Position numbers and translations under genes: made by a program | In this document: piece by piece, positions 42,583 to 51,943 of the stretch | How the letters are laid out: every line of letters begins with the position of its first letter | Position numbering within the stretch: position 1 is the first letter of the stretch | Notes under the pieces: generated by a model | The model's database searches: none | Told to the model about the DNA's origin: nothing | Seen by the model: only the letters and a program-made list of their open reading frames with translations | NCBI GenBank assembly: GCA_900763175.1 | Contig: CAAFJI010000200.1 | Coordinates: 3,161-67,160 of the forward strand | Source of the DNA: Lachnospiraceae bacterium | GTDB taxonomy: Bacteria; Bacillota; Clostridia; Lachnospirales; Lachnospiraceae | Direction of reading: 5' to 3' | DNA length: 64,000 nt

Positions 42583-45500
42583 ATGAGAGAATTTTGCAAA
42601 AATAAGAGAGAAAAGGGATATACCCTTGCAGAGGTGCTGGCAACAGTGGCCATTCTGCTGATTCTTATGGCAATAGCAGTTCCGGCTATTTTTACCATCA
42701 GAAAGAATCTGCGGCAGAAAGCCTTGGACAGTAAAGCCGAGCTCATCTACACCGCTGTACAGAATAATCTGGTAAAGATGCAGAGCAATGGAAACAGCTC
42801 CATGTATGCCAAGGATAAAGCTACGCTTATGGGAGTGGTCCCTTCGGATGCCACGGAGGAGAAAACACTTTACTATGTGACTTCGGCTACAAAGGAAAAT
42901 GCAAAAAGCGCAGCAAGTGTTCTGGTGACAGCAGATACGGTGGATGAGGATCTTTACAGCCATTACTGGGTAGTGGAATACAATCCGGAAAGTGCCAGCG
43001 TATATGCAGTTTTTTACAGCGAGACCAGAAGTGACTATGATCCGGAGACTTACAACAGTCTTCGCTATAAAGAAGAAAGAATGAGCGACGGTGCCAGAGT
43101 GGGATATTACGGAGGCGATGCCATTGACAGCAGCAATACCTCCACGCTTGCTCCGAAGATTTCTATTATAAATGAAGAGAAGCTGATAGCATCTATTATC
43201 TGTATGCGTCAGGACAGCAAGGATCTCTCTTTCGAGATTACCCTGACAGATGGAGATGGGAATTCCCTGACTCTGAAATATAAACCAAGTGCAGATAAGA
43301 AGAAACTGGTTCATGATAAAGACGATCTTCATTTGGCTGCAAGTTCTGATGTGGATGAGAATGAGAGCAGTTCTATTGTAGGTAAGAAATACACACTGGA
43401 TATCAACTTGGATGATCTGACAAAGGACAGCCTCAGATTTGCAGCATTATATGGAAATAAGAACAGTGATCTGACAAAGACCGGGAAGACTCCTTTAAAT
43501 GCCGGCACATCTCTGAAAATTAAGGCAACTGTAAGAAGTGCCAGCTCCCGTGTTGACGGAAAATATTCAGAAGCTGTGACAAACAGTCTGTTTGCAGACA
43601 GCAGCAGTGACACCCAGGCTTCCATTATTTACGGACGTCATCTCCAGAATCTGGACCAAGGTTCCGGCGTGTCCGCAAACATTACAGAGGCAGTACAGCA
43701 AAGTAATATCCATTTTGAAGAGCAGACAGACAAAGAAGAGGGAGATACCAGTTCCTGGTACAGCTGCTATAAAGAGAAAACCTTTACCCCGATTTCCAAT
43801 GTCAATCTGAAAAGTTACAAAGGAAACAGCAATGCAGCGATTTATCATCTGACAGTGGACAAAGCTGTCCCGGTATCTTCCTCATCTGGAAGTTCTTCTG
43901 GTACATATGATGCAGGTCTTTTTGCATTTTTGAACGATGGAATGACAGTGGATGCGGTTTCACTGTCTGGTACAAGTGTGAAGATAACCGGTGAAACCAA
44001 TGCCTATGTAGGAGCCCTTGCAGGAGAAACTCTTGGAAGCGCTACGATTACCAACTGCCAGGTCTTTCTGGAAAATGAAGATGTGGATGGAAAGACAGAT
44101 GCGGATTCCTGGATCAGCGGCGGGCAGAAAATGGGCGGGCTGATCGGTCAGACCGGCGGAAGAGTGACAATTACAAAAAGTTTTGCTTCCACTGTAATGG
44201 ATGGCGGGGAAACAGGAACTGTAGGAGGTCTGGTCGGTGAGAACAGAGAAAGAATCCAGATCACATCCAGCTATTCAGATTCTTATCTGACAGGAAACAT
44301 AACAGCTGGAATCATTGCAAATGCCAGAAGTTCCGTGAATATCAGTTCCAGTTATACAGCCGGTTATCAGAAAGCAAAGAGTAATGCAGGAGGCATGGTT
44401 GCCAAGGCTACTGCTACGGGAGCTGATCTTACAGATGTTTATTCTGCAGTAACTTTTGTGGATTTCACAAACGCAGATGGATCGCTCGCAGACGCAGCCC
44501 GATATTCCATTGCACCGGGAACAGTGACGAATGGTTACTATCTGAATAAGGGAAATGTCCGTGAGGATGATACCCATCATGACCAGGGAACGAATGTAAG
44601 CTACAAAGAGCTCAGTGACCGTGGGGCGATGGCTGCGAAACTTGGCAGTGATTTTGTGACATCCACGACCACTCATGCCTACAATCTGAGAAATCAGGGC
44701 CTTTCCAGTTATTCCTATCCGGCCTTGAAAAATATGTCTCACTATGGGGACTGGGAAGCAAGTTATGAGCCGGGAAGCCTTGTTTATTATGAAAAATACG
44801 AGGCAAATACCATAAGAGAAGTAGGATTTTTCGGTGGAAATATTACCTCCACGCTTCTGGATGACCAGACCATACTGGGAGATGGATATGGCGTGGTTTA
44901 TCTGGACAGAGATGCACCGAAGACAGCGGTTTCACTGGAATGCCAGACCGGTGCAGATGAAAATACGACCACAACCATTACCATTGCTCCCACAGATGCA
45001 CATTATGAAGTGCAGGTAGAGAATAATACCTATCTGGTTTACCCACTGCCGACAGAGATTATAAATGCCGCTGCCATTCCAGGAACTTTCTATCAGAAGC
45101 TCACGATCAAAGGGGAGAATGCTGTTGGCGGTACTGATGGAACCAGTACTCAGGCAGATGAGGTGATAAATGGAAGAACCTTCTATTTCAATTCGCATTT
45201 TGCCAAAACTGTGGAAACCACAGATGAAATTCCGGCGAATCCGACGAGAATCGCAATTCGTACAGCCAGACAGCTGTATCATTTAAGCCTGTATTATAAT
45301 GACTATGCTGAGATCACAAAGAGCAGCACCTTTAATCAGGAAACAGACATTGACTATACGATTTACGATTGGACGTCTTTTGCAGGAATACAGACGGTAA
45401 CGGTGCAGAGTCCTCTGGGTGTGAGAGACGGAAATCAGATTGCTTTTGAGGCAACTTATAATGGCGGTTCCCACGAAATCCGTGGAATCAGCTTCGAGGC

Positions 45501-48500
45501 ATCCACTGCAAGAATCGGATTTATTGCAGAAAATGCAGGTGTTGTGCAGAATGTATTCCTGGTATCCGACTGGAAAACAGGCACTGGAGCGTCCAATCTC
45601 CATGTCAATTATAAAGGAACAATCGGAAGCAACCGTACGGTTTATGCTGGTGCGCTGGCAGGTGTGAATAAGGGAAGAATTCAGAACTGTGCAGTATGTG
45701 GCTATCAGCTTGGAGCAAGCGGCCTGATCTATGTACAGAGAAACGGAGCCCTTTATGCCGGTGGCCTGACAGGAAGCAATCAGGGAACAATTCTGAACAG
45801 CTCGGCAGATGTACCCTCCATCAGCACAAATGTACTGTACGGAAATGCATATCTGGGCGGTTTCGCTGGAGAGAATGCAGCTTCCGGAAGCATCCGAAAC
45901 AGCTATGCATTAGGAAATGTATCCGTAACCTTTGCCCGTGGGGCAAACGCTGTGATCGGTGGATTCACTGCCAGCAATGCAGGTGTTCTGCGTTCCGATT
46001 ACTGTGCGGTTGCCATGACCGCAGCAGGAAGTACCAGTACCTACGGTTTTGCACCGAAAGGAAACGGCATCATTTCTTCTGACTGTTATTATCTGAACGG
46101 CGGAACATTCCTGTATCTTGGCAAAATGCTTCCATTTGATAATGACAATGCGAATGGTGGCGGAACAGGTGTGTCCTATAATGATATGGTAGAGAAAACC
46201 GGAAACAAGGCGGTATCTTCCAGAGACCACGGCGCAACCAATGAAAGCAATTATCCATTCGGAGCAGTTGTAAGCAATGCCGCAGGAAGAATCCATTATG
46301 GAAACTGGCAGATTCCGGTAGATCTGGGCGGCATGGGTGTCATCTACTGGGAACTTGAGGAAGGCGGAGCCAACAATGGTTATCACTTCTCCTATATCGG
46401 TTATACCCAGGATGCCGAAAGCCCTTCAGATACCCTGCATATGGTAAGCGGCAGCACATTGTGTGAGCAGCACGATGACAGTGGTAAGATCCGTCAGTAT
46501 GGATATGGCTATTATTATGCAAATGCCCTTTCCAGTACACAGCAGCCTGTTATGCAGACTCCTGCAGACTTCCAGACCGGTGATGTGAATGCGGAGGCAT
46601 CGGCAGAACTGACTTCACGATTAGGTGGATTTACGGTAGTTGCCTATACCACCGAGCCTTCCATCGAGGGAACGGCAGGCATGGAAAATTATATGAAAAT
46701 GACCCGAAAAGATCGTCAGGCAAATGGACAGTGGTCATTTGATTATAACGGACAGACTTATACCTTCACCATCAACCCATTCTTCGCAAATGCAATGCAG
46801 TATGGTGTGGATAACGGTACGACCAGAGTAAATGCCATTGCTTCCCAGAGTCTGACGATTCTGGATGAGAATGGCGTGGAAGTACAGGCAAATGCTTCTT
46901 ATCCGATGCCAGGAACAGAAGAGAATGAATATGAAATTCGCTCGGACGATCAGCTGCAGTATCTGAACTGGAACTACAATACGGAAAATGCGTATACCAT
47001 GATTGTGGAGGGGAATTACAAGGCACAGGTAGACAAATATCCGTATCTGGGATATGCATATGCAACAACGAGTGTAAATACAAAATATTACTGGATGCAG
47101 ACCCACGATGTAGATGCGGAAATGGTGCATACAGAGGTGAATCAGGACAGCAATCTGAAGTTCACACAGATCGGTTCCATGTATGATGAAAAAGGAAAGC
47201 TGGATCAGGAAGCTGCTGCGGCATATATGACTTATTTCAGTGGCAGTTACGACGGAAATACCTACTATATCAAGAATGTGGAAGTCGATAGTAAAAATAC
47301 GGTAGTAGGTCTGTTTGGAAGTATTATCGGTGCAGATGTGCAGAATGTGATCCTATATTCTGAAAATGGAAACTACATCCAAAGAAATCAGAACAGTCCA
47401 AGAAGCTGGTATGCAATCGGTGGATTGTGTGGTCTGGCAGCAGTGGGATCGGGAAAAGACCCGGCAGATGTAAAAATAACAAACTGTACGGTGTCCGGTT
47501 ATGTGGTTCGTGATAACAGTACCCAGAGTTCCTGGGGAGATGGAAATATAGGTGGTATGTTTGGTATGTGTACGGTCGACCTTGTGCGCTGCACTGCAGT
47601 AACAACGATCGATCTGAACACCGAGTTTGACAACACCAAGAGCGACGGTGTTTCTGTAAGAGCCGGCGGTCTGGTAGGAAGTATGAGAGGAAATATTTCT
47701 AGCTGCTATACGGGCGGCGAGATCAAATGTGAAGAACGCTGCCGGATCAATGCGGGTACCTGGGCACCCAGTCCGCAGGGGGGATTTAAAACGAGAACAA
47801 AATTGTTCCTCGGAGGTATTACTGGTGGAATCTACATTAAAAATAAAGGAAATCTGACAGCACTGCTGGGAGGTCCTATTAAGGGATTGGAGGAACCATG
47901 GTATACATGTGGTGCAAATCAGGTTTGTACAGTGCCGACAACGGTTATCAGCAATTCCTATACCTATATCAAAATGCCAGATGATGCGGAAACTGTCAAA
48001 GTGGCGAAATCCATTGAACCCATTGGAAGTAATGGCGAGACACCTCATGAAAACAGTTATAATCATCATGTAAGAGTAGAAGTGAAGAACTGCTATTACT
48101 ATACGAACAATATTCCGCAAAGCAGTTTGAAGCAGTTTACAGTGGGTAATGCGAATAACAGTAATAGCTGGGGCAATTTTACAAATATTGTTAGTGATGC
48201 CATGGCAATCTCCTGGGATCAGCTTGCAGGCAATGCTCCAATCGAGAAGAATGGTACCAGCAAGACTCTTCTGGAATGGCTGAATACAAACAATTCCACT
48301 CCTTTTGAGACCGTTACTACCACAGAAAACGGCCAGAACGTAAGTGGTAAGTATTCCTTCCCGGGAGATCGTACAGATCTGAACGGAGAGGATTATCCAT
48401 TCCCAACCGTTCTTCAGCAGGAAGCCGGAAACGGTCATGTAAATGTTCACTATGGAGAATGGCCTCTGGAAGGTATTTACTGGAAAGAAAGCCGTGCAAC

Positions 48501-50112
48501 CATGGATATTTATGAGGATCTGGTTCTCACAGAAGGGGATGATTACGGAATTGCCCTGAAAGATTTTGATCTGCTGGACAGCAAAAATGTCCTGGGAACA
48601 GATAAGCCCCTGGGAATCGGTGATTATGACCTGCAGGTGGAATACAGCAGTGGAGAAGACGATGCGGATGTGGCGGCGTTTGCTTCCGGAAACAGCGAAG
48701 GCACCGCAGCAGTATTCTCAGATGGAACGGATTCGGAAGCTGAGGCGTTCTCTTCTGATGAAGGAGGTTTCGGCGACACTTCAGATATGGCAGCAGTAGA
48801 ATCTGCCGGAACAACAGGAGCAGATACAACGGCGGTCAATGCCGGCTCTTCCAGAATTCTGGATCCGGATGATTATATTGCAGAAGTGGTAGCAATTCGC
48901 TATGACACCACGAAAAAGTGCTATGTAGCTACTGTAAAAGCAAGAAAAACAGGTACGACTGTCATCACAGTGAAAACAACAGGAATAGACAATCAGCCAT
49001 ATCGTGCTTCTTTCACATTAACTGTGACAGCAAACCTGACGGTTTATGCATCTCCGGATTCCATTACCCAGAATGTAGGGGCTTCTACAGATGTTACTCT
49101 TTATGCAGTGCCAAGTGCAATGATGACGAGCACGAATGCCCTGGATTTTGCAGGAGCAAATGTAATCGTAGGTGCAGAAGGATTTGTGGGAGAAAGCAGT
49201 GAAAATGCATCATCATCAGCATCTGAAGCTGCAGTTGAGACATTTGCAGCAGACGATACAGAGGTAAACACAGACAGCGATTCTGCATTAGAAGTTTATG
49301 CAAACGGTTCTCAGGAACCGGAGAAGAATCTGGCATCCTTTATTACCTGGGGAATAAAGGCCAGTGAAGAAGGCCCGGTGAGCATTTCTTCCGTGGTAAA
49401 CAGCAGATTCCGGGTAACAAGTGAAGCAGAAGTACCAGTAACATTGACTATTACTGGAAAATTTGTTTACGAAGGTGTAGAATATACCAGTATCACATGG
49501 GTAGAGGTAACATCTACGGAGATAAAGGAAATTAAATGGCAAAATGAAAGTGAAGAGCTGGTACTTACCGCAAATGCCACGGGAACCAGTACAGCTACAG
49601 AGAAAATTTTCTATCTCAATGTGCCGGAAGGCAGTTTGAATGAGAATGCACTTACCACTGCCAACTTTACAGTTTCCCGAAATTCCGGTACGTCTCAGCA
49701 GACCTATACCGATGGGGATGGAATGGAGCGTTCTTTCACAGATGGAATGCCAGTAATAACGAAGGTAGAAAAAACGTCAGCCACAACCTACGCAGTAACG
49801 GTCAAAGGATTCCAGGCAGGTTCATTCACCATTACTTTTGGTGCAGTTGGAGCAGATGGAATTACAAATTATACAGATTCTTTCCAGCTGACAGTAAAAG
49901 ATCCGGTGACTTCCGGACAGAATACGTCAGACGTTCCGGGAACAGATCCAGCAGCTGACGGATGGGCAGAGTCTCCGGAGGAAGATTTCGATTTCACCTC
50001 TGATGCTGCAGCTGGCTGGGGAGACCAAAGTAATGATTATGTAGATATCGTGCCAGATGAGGACAATGCCGGATTTACAGGAGATGGTGGAAACTGGGAG
50101 AGCAATGAATAA
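42583..50112 (+). CDS. Giant prepilin-anchored adhesin with GLUG repeats
   Basis: This 2,509-residue protein has an N-terminal class III prepilin leader: cleavage after Gly12 (KREKG|YTLAEVLATVAIL), Glu at +5, then a 20-residue hydrophobic helix. The ectodomain has three arrays of GLUG-like repeats: about residues 470-625 (GGLIGQTGGRVTITKSF, GGLVGENRERIQITSSY), 1020-1146 (GGLTGSNQGTILNS, GGFAGENAASGSIRNSY) and 1574-1750 (GGLVGSMRGNISSCY). Ig-like domains lie near 2090-2155 and 2320-2440, separated by acidic Ala/Ser/Glu-rich linkers. There is no Sec signal, LPXTG or C-terminal anchor. It should be processed by the PilD below and held in or at the tip of the pilus. The ribosome site is a weak TGAGG. 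The following pseudopilin genes are co-directional. Confidence 0.88.
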   Translation: MREFCKNKREKGYTLAEVLATVAILLILMAIAVPAIFTIRKNLRQKALDSKAELIYTAVQNNLVKMQSNGNSSMYAKDKATLMGVVPSDATEEKTLYYVTSATKENAKSAASVLVTADTVDEDLYSHYWVVEYNPESASVYAVFYSETRSDYDPETYNSLRYKEERMSDGARVGYYGGDAIDSSNTSTLAPKISIINEEKLIASIICMRQDSKDLSFEITLTDGDGNSLTLKYKPSADKKKLVHDKDDLHLAASSDVDENESSSIVGKKYTLDINLDDLTKDSLRFAALYGNKNSDLTKTGKTPLNAGTSLKIKATVRSASSRVDGKYSEAVTNSLFADSSSDTQASIIYGRHLQNLDQGSGVSANITEAVQQSNIHFEEQTDKEEGDTSSWYSCYKEKTFTPISNVNLKSYKGNSNAAIYHLTVDKAVPVSSSSGSSSGTYDAGLFAFLNDGMTVDAVSLSGTSVKITGETNAYVGALAGETLGSATITNCQVFLENEDVDGKTDADSWISGGQKMGGLIGQTGGRVTITKSFASTVMDGGETGTVGGLVGENRERIQITSSYSDSYLTGNITAGIIANARSSVNISSSYTAGYQKAKSNAGGMVAKATATGADLTDVYSAVTFVDFTNADGSLADAARYSIAPGTVTNGYYLNKGNVREDDTHHDQGTNVSYKELSDRGAMAAKLGSDFVTSTTTHAYNLRNQGLSSYSYPALKNMSHYGDWEASYEPGSLVYYEKYEANTIREVGFFGGNITSTLLDDQTILGDGYGVVYLDRDAPKTAVSLECQTGADENTTTTITIAPTDAHYEVQVENNTYLVYPLPTEIINAAAIPGTFYQKLTIKGENAVGGTDGTSTQADEVINGRTFYFNSHFAKTVETTDEIPANPTRIAIRTARQLYHLSLYYNDYAEITKSSTFNQETDIDYTIYDWTSFAGIQTVTVQSPLGVRDGNQIAFEATYNGGSHEIRGISFEASTARIGFIAENAGVVQNVFLVSDWKTGTGASNLHVNYKGTIGSNRTVYAGALAGVNKGRIQNCAVCGYQLGASGLIYVQRNGALYAGGLTGSNQGTILNSSADVPSISTNVLYGNAYLGGFAGENAASGSIRNSYALGNVSVTFARGANAVIGGFTASNAGVLRSDYCAVAMTAAGSTSTYGFAPKGNGIISSDCYYLNGGTFLYLGKMLPFDNDNANGGGTGVSYNDMVEKTGNKAVSSRDHGATNESNYPFGAVVSNAAGRIHYGNWQIPVDLGGMGVIYWELEEGGANNGYHFSYIGYTQDAESPSDTLHMVSGSTLCEQHDDSGKIRQYGYGYYYANALSSTQQPVMQTPADFQTGDVNAEASAELTSRLGGFTVVAYTTEPSIEGTAGMENYMKMTRKDRQANGQWSFDYNGQTYTFTINPFFANAMQYGVDNGTTRVNAIASQSLTILDENGVEVQANASYPMPGTEENEYEIRSDDQLQYLNWNYNTENAYTMIVEGNYKAQVDKYPYLGYAYATTSVNTKYYWMQTHDVDAEMVHTEVNQDSNLKFTQIGSMYDEKGKLDQEAAAAYMTYFSGSYDGNTYYIKNVEVDSKNTVVGLFGSIIGADVQNVILYSENGNYIQRNQNSPRSWYAIGGLCGLAAVGSGKDPADVKITNCTVSGYVVRDNSTQSSWGDGNIGGMFGMCTVDLVRCTAVTTIDLNTEFDNTKSDGVSVRAGGLVGSMRGNISSCYTGGEIKCEERCRINAGTWAPSPQGGFKTRTKLFLGGITGGIYIKNKGNLTALLGGPIKGLEEPWYTCGANQVCTVPTTVISNSYTYIKMPDDAETVKVAKSIEPIGSNGETPHENSYNHHVRVEVKNCYYYTNNIPQSSLKQFTVGNANNSNSWGNFTNIVSDAMAISWDQLAGNAPIEKNGTSKTLLEWLNTNNSTPFETVTTTENGQNVSGKYSFPGDRTDLNGEDYPFPTVLQQEAGNGHVNVHYGEWPLEGIYWKESRATMDIYEDLVLTEGDDYGIALKDFDLLDSKNVLGTDKPLGIGDYDLQVEYSSGEDDADVAAFASGNSEGTAAVFSDGTDSEAEAFSSDEGGFGDTSDMAAVESAGTTGADTTAVNAGSSRILDPDDYIAEVVAIRYDTTKKCYVATVKARKTGTTVITVKTTGIDNQPYRASFTLTVTANLTVYASPDSITQNVGASTDVTLYAVPSAMMTSTNALDFAGANVIVGAEGFVGESSENASSSASEAAVETFAADDTEVNTDSDSALEVYANGSQEPEKNLASFITWGIKASEEGPVSISSVVNSRFRVTSEAEVPVTLTITGKFVYEGVEYTSITWVEVTSTEIKEIKWQNESEELVLTANATGTSTATEKIFYLNVPEGSLNENALTTANFTVSRNSGTSQQTYTDGDGMERSFTDGMPVITKVEKTSATTYAVTVKGFQAGSFTITFGAVGADGITNYTDSFQLTVKDPVTSGQNTSDVPGTDPAADGWAESPEEDFDFTSDAAAGWGDQSNDYVDIVPDEDNAGFTGDGGNWESNE

Positions 50113-50165
50113 ATACGGGATACAGGAGAAACAGGTACAATGAGGACAATGGAGGTGCCGACAGA

Positions 50166-50948
50166 ATGCTGAAAAAAAAAATCAACCAAAAACTGAAATC
50201 AGAAAAAGGCGCCTCCATATTCTTTGGACTGCTTCTTTTTCTGGTGGCATCCATGGTAAGTATCGTGATACTGGACGGCGCAGTTACTACTGTGAAACGT
50301 GTGGAATCTGACCGGACAGCAGAACAGAATTATCTGACCTGTTCCAGTGCAGCGAAGCTTCTGAGAGATGAAATCGTAAACTCTCAGGTGGCGAAGATCA
50401 AAACAGTGACGGAGCAGAAGCGGGGGAATTCGGTAATATCGACCCAGACAACTATTACGTGGCGGGGAACTTCCGTCAGTTCGGGTACATCTGGCGGAAC
50501 TTCTGATGAGTTCGCTACATATTTTCAGAAATATATACAGGATTACTGCGAGAAGAAAGATGCTGAAGCACCTGGCCCTTATACGAAGAAATTTACCGTT
50601 TCTGTGCCATCTAATCTGAAGGAGCAGAAAGAAAAAGAGGCGTTTGACGAAGTTACCGCAGAACTGACCATAGAGGAAGCTGCGAAAGTCAATGAGAATA
50701 ATCCCGCCGGTTATGATATTTCTGTGAAACTGGTTACGGGAACAGGCAGTGATACCTGCCAGATGTTTCTTAAGGTATCCGGGAAAGCCAGTCCGGAGAA
50801 GATAGAGACTACGGAAACAAGTGGAGGCACGGGAACGGGTACTGGTACTTGGAACAAAAAAACCGTGATCACTACCACAACAACGACCTATACCTGGGAG
50901 CCATTGAAAATTATTTACGGTGATAAGGAGCTTAATACAGAGGAATGA
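50166..50948 (+). CDS. PilX/GspK-like minor pseudopilin
   Basis: The 260-residue protein has a pseudopilin-type N-terminus, KSEKG|ASIFFGLLLFLVAS, with cleavage after Gly15. The residue at +5 is Phe, not Glu. Loss of Glu5 is characteristic of GspK/PilX-type minor pilins that sit at the fibre tip. The stalk helix continues to about residue 70, and a Thr/Gly-rich soluble domain follows. The start follows GGAGGTGCCGAC. It overlaps the next gene by 4 bp (ATGA). Confidence 0.8.
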   Translation: MLKKKINQKLKSEKGASIFFGLLLFLVASMVSIVILDGAVTTVKRVESDRTAEQNYLTCSSAAKLLRDEIVNSQVAKIKTVTEQKRGNSVISTQTTITWRGTSVSSGTSGGTSDEFATYFQKYIQDYCEKKDAEAPGPYTKKFTVSVPSNLKEQKEKEAFDEVTAELTIEEAAKVNENNPAGYDISVKLVTGTGSDTCQMFLKVSGKASPEKIETTETSGGTGTGTGTWNKKTVITTTTTTYTWEPLKIIYGDKELNTEE

Positions 50949-51286
50949 AAATAAGAGAAAAAATAAGAAAAAAATTTCATAGTACCTCTGGGGAAACCAT
51001 AGTGGAAACTCTGGTTACGATGATCATTTTGTCACTGGCGGTACTGATGCTGGCAGGTGCAGTGGTGACCGCAGCAAGAATCAATAAAAAAGCTGATAAT
51101 ACAGACACTGCGTTTACTGCAGGAAGAGAGATCGGAGGGACGGGAACCGGCAGTCCTTCTGTCACAATTTCGGAAAATCAGACAGCAGGAACCGGAGCTT
51201 CTGTCACGGTACCTGTGAGAGTTTACCAGACAGAGAAAAAAGCAAATAAAAACTATACCTATTATGAGATGTATAAGGCGAATTAA
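50945..51286 (+). CDS. PilV/GspI-like minor pseudopilin
   Basis: A 113-residue short pseudopilin. The leader is basic (MKIREKIRKKFHSTSG) with cleavage before ETIVETLVTMIILSL, placing Glu at +5. The helix is followed by a small Thr-rich head. Overlap with the previous gene implies coupled translation. Similar small pseudopilins form the initiation complex with GspK/J-type partners; the neighbours fit that set. Confidence 0.8.
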   Translation: MKIREKIRKKFHSTSGETIVETLVTMIILSLAVLMLAGAVVTAARINKKADNTDTAFTAGREIGGTGTGSPSVTISENQTAGTGASVTVPVRVYQTEKKANKNYTYYEMYKAN

Positions 51287-51326
51287 AGCCTGATACCAGT
51301 ACAAAATACCTGACAGGAGAAAAGCG

Positions 51327-51926
51327 ATGAGACATATGTTCAGAAAAAGAATTGCAAACAGAATACGAAAAAAACTGTCCCAGAAACAAGGCTTTTCCCT
51401 GGGAGAGCTGCTGGCAGCTACGATCATTCTGCTGCTGGCAAGCCAGGTACTGACACAGGGCATGGCTTTTGCCGTGCGGATGTATAATGAATCGCTTACA
51501 AGGTCACATGGGAAGCAGCTGTGCTCCACTTTGACGAATGTAATCGAAACAGAACTTCGATATACTACGAGAATTACAAAAGACAGCAGTGGAAGAATTA
51601 CGAAATACTTCAGTCAGACTTATGGAAAAACACAGAGCAGTTTTGCTGCTATTGATGATAAGGAAAATCCGGTAGCTGGTACGACGGGCGGGGAAATTGC
51701 CATACAGATCACGGACGAAAACGACAATCTTGTGTGGCAGAAACTTATTTCTTCTGCCAGCTACAGCTCTTATAATCTGAAAGCAAGGGTGGGAAGTGTG
51801 ACATTTGATGAGGGCTCCAATACCTTCCATGTCGAGCTTCACATTATAGATAAAACAGGAAATAATCTGGTTACCAATCAATTCGATGTAATTGCAGTCA
51901 ACAAGGTAACTGTAAATCAGGAATAA
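51327..51926 (+). CDS. PilW/GspJ-like minor pseudopilin
   Basis: A 199-residue pseudopilin with a strongly basic leader (MRHMFRKRIANRIRKKL), cleavage KQG|FSLGELLAATIILLL and Glu at +5. The C-terminal domain is beta-rich (GSVTFDEGSNTFHVELHII). The start follows GACAGGAGAAAAG. It lies 17 bp before pilB. Together with the two genes upstream it forms a K-I-J-type tip set on which the giant adhesin could be mounted. Confidence 0.8.
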   Translation: MRHMFRKRIANRIRKKLSQKQGFSLGELLAATIILLLASQVLTQGMAFAVRMYNESLTRSHGKQLCSTLTNVIETELRYTTRITKDSSGRITKYFSQTYGKTQSSFAAIDDKENPVAGTTGGEIAIQITDENDNLVWQKLISSASYSSYNLKARVGSVTFDEGSNTFHVELHIIDKTGNNLVTNQFDVIAVNKVTVNQE

Positions 51927-51943
51927 ACCGAAGGAGAAAACAG

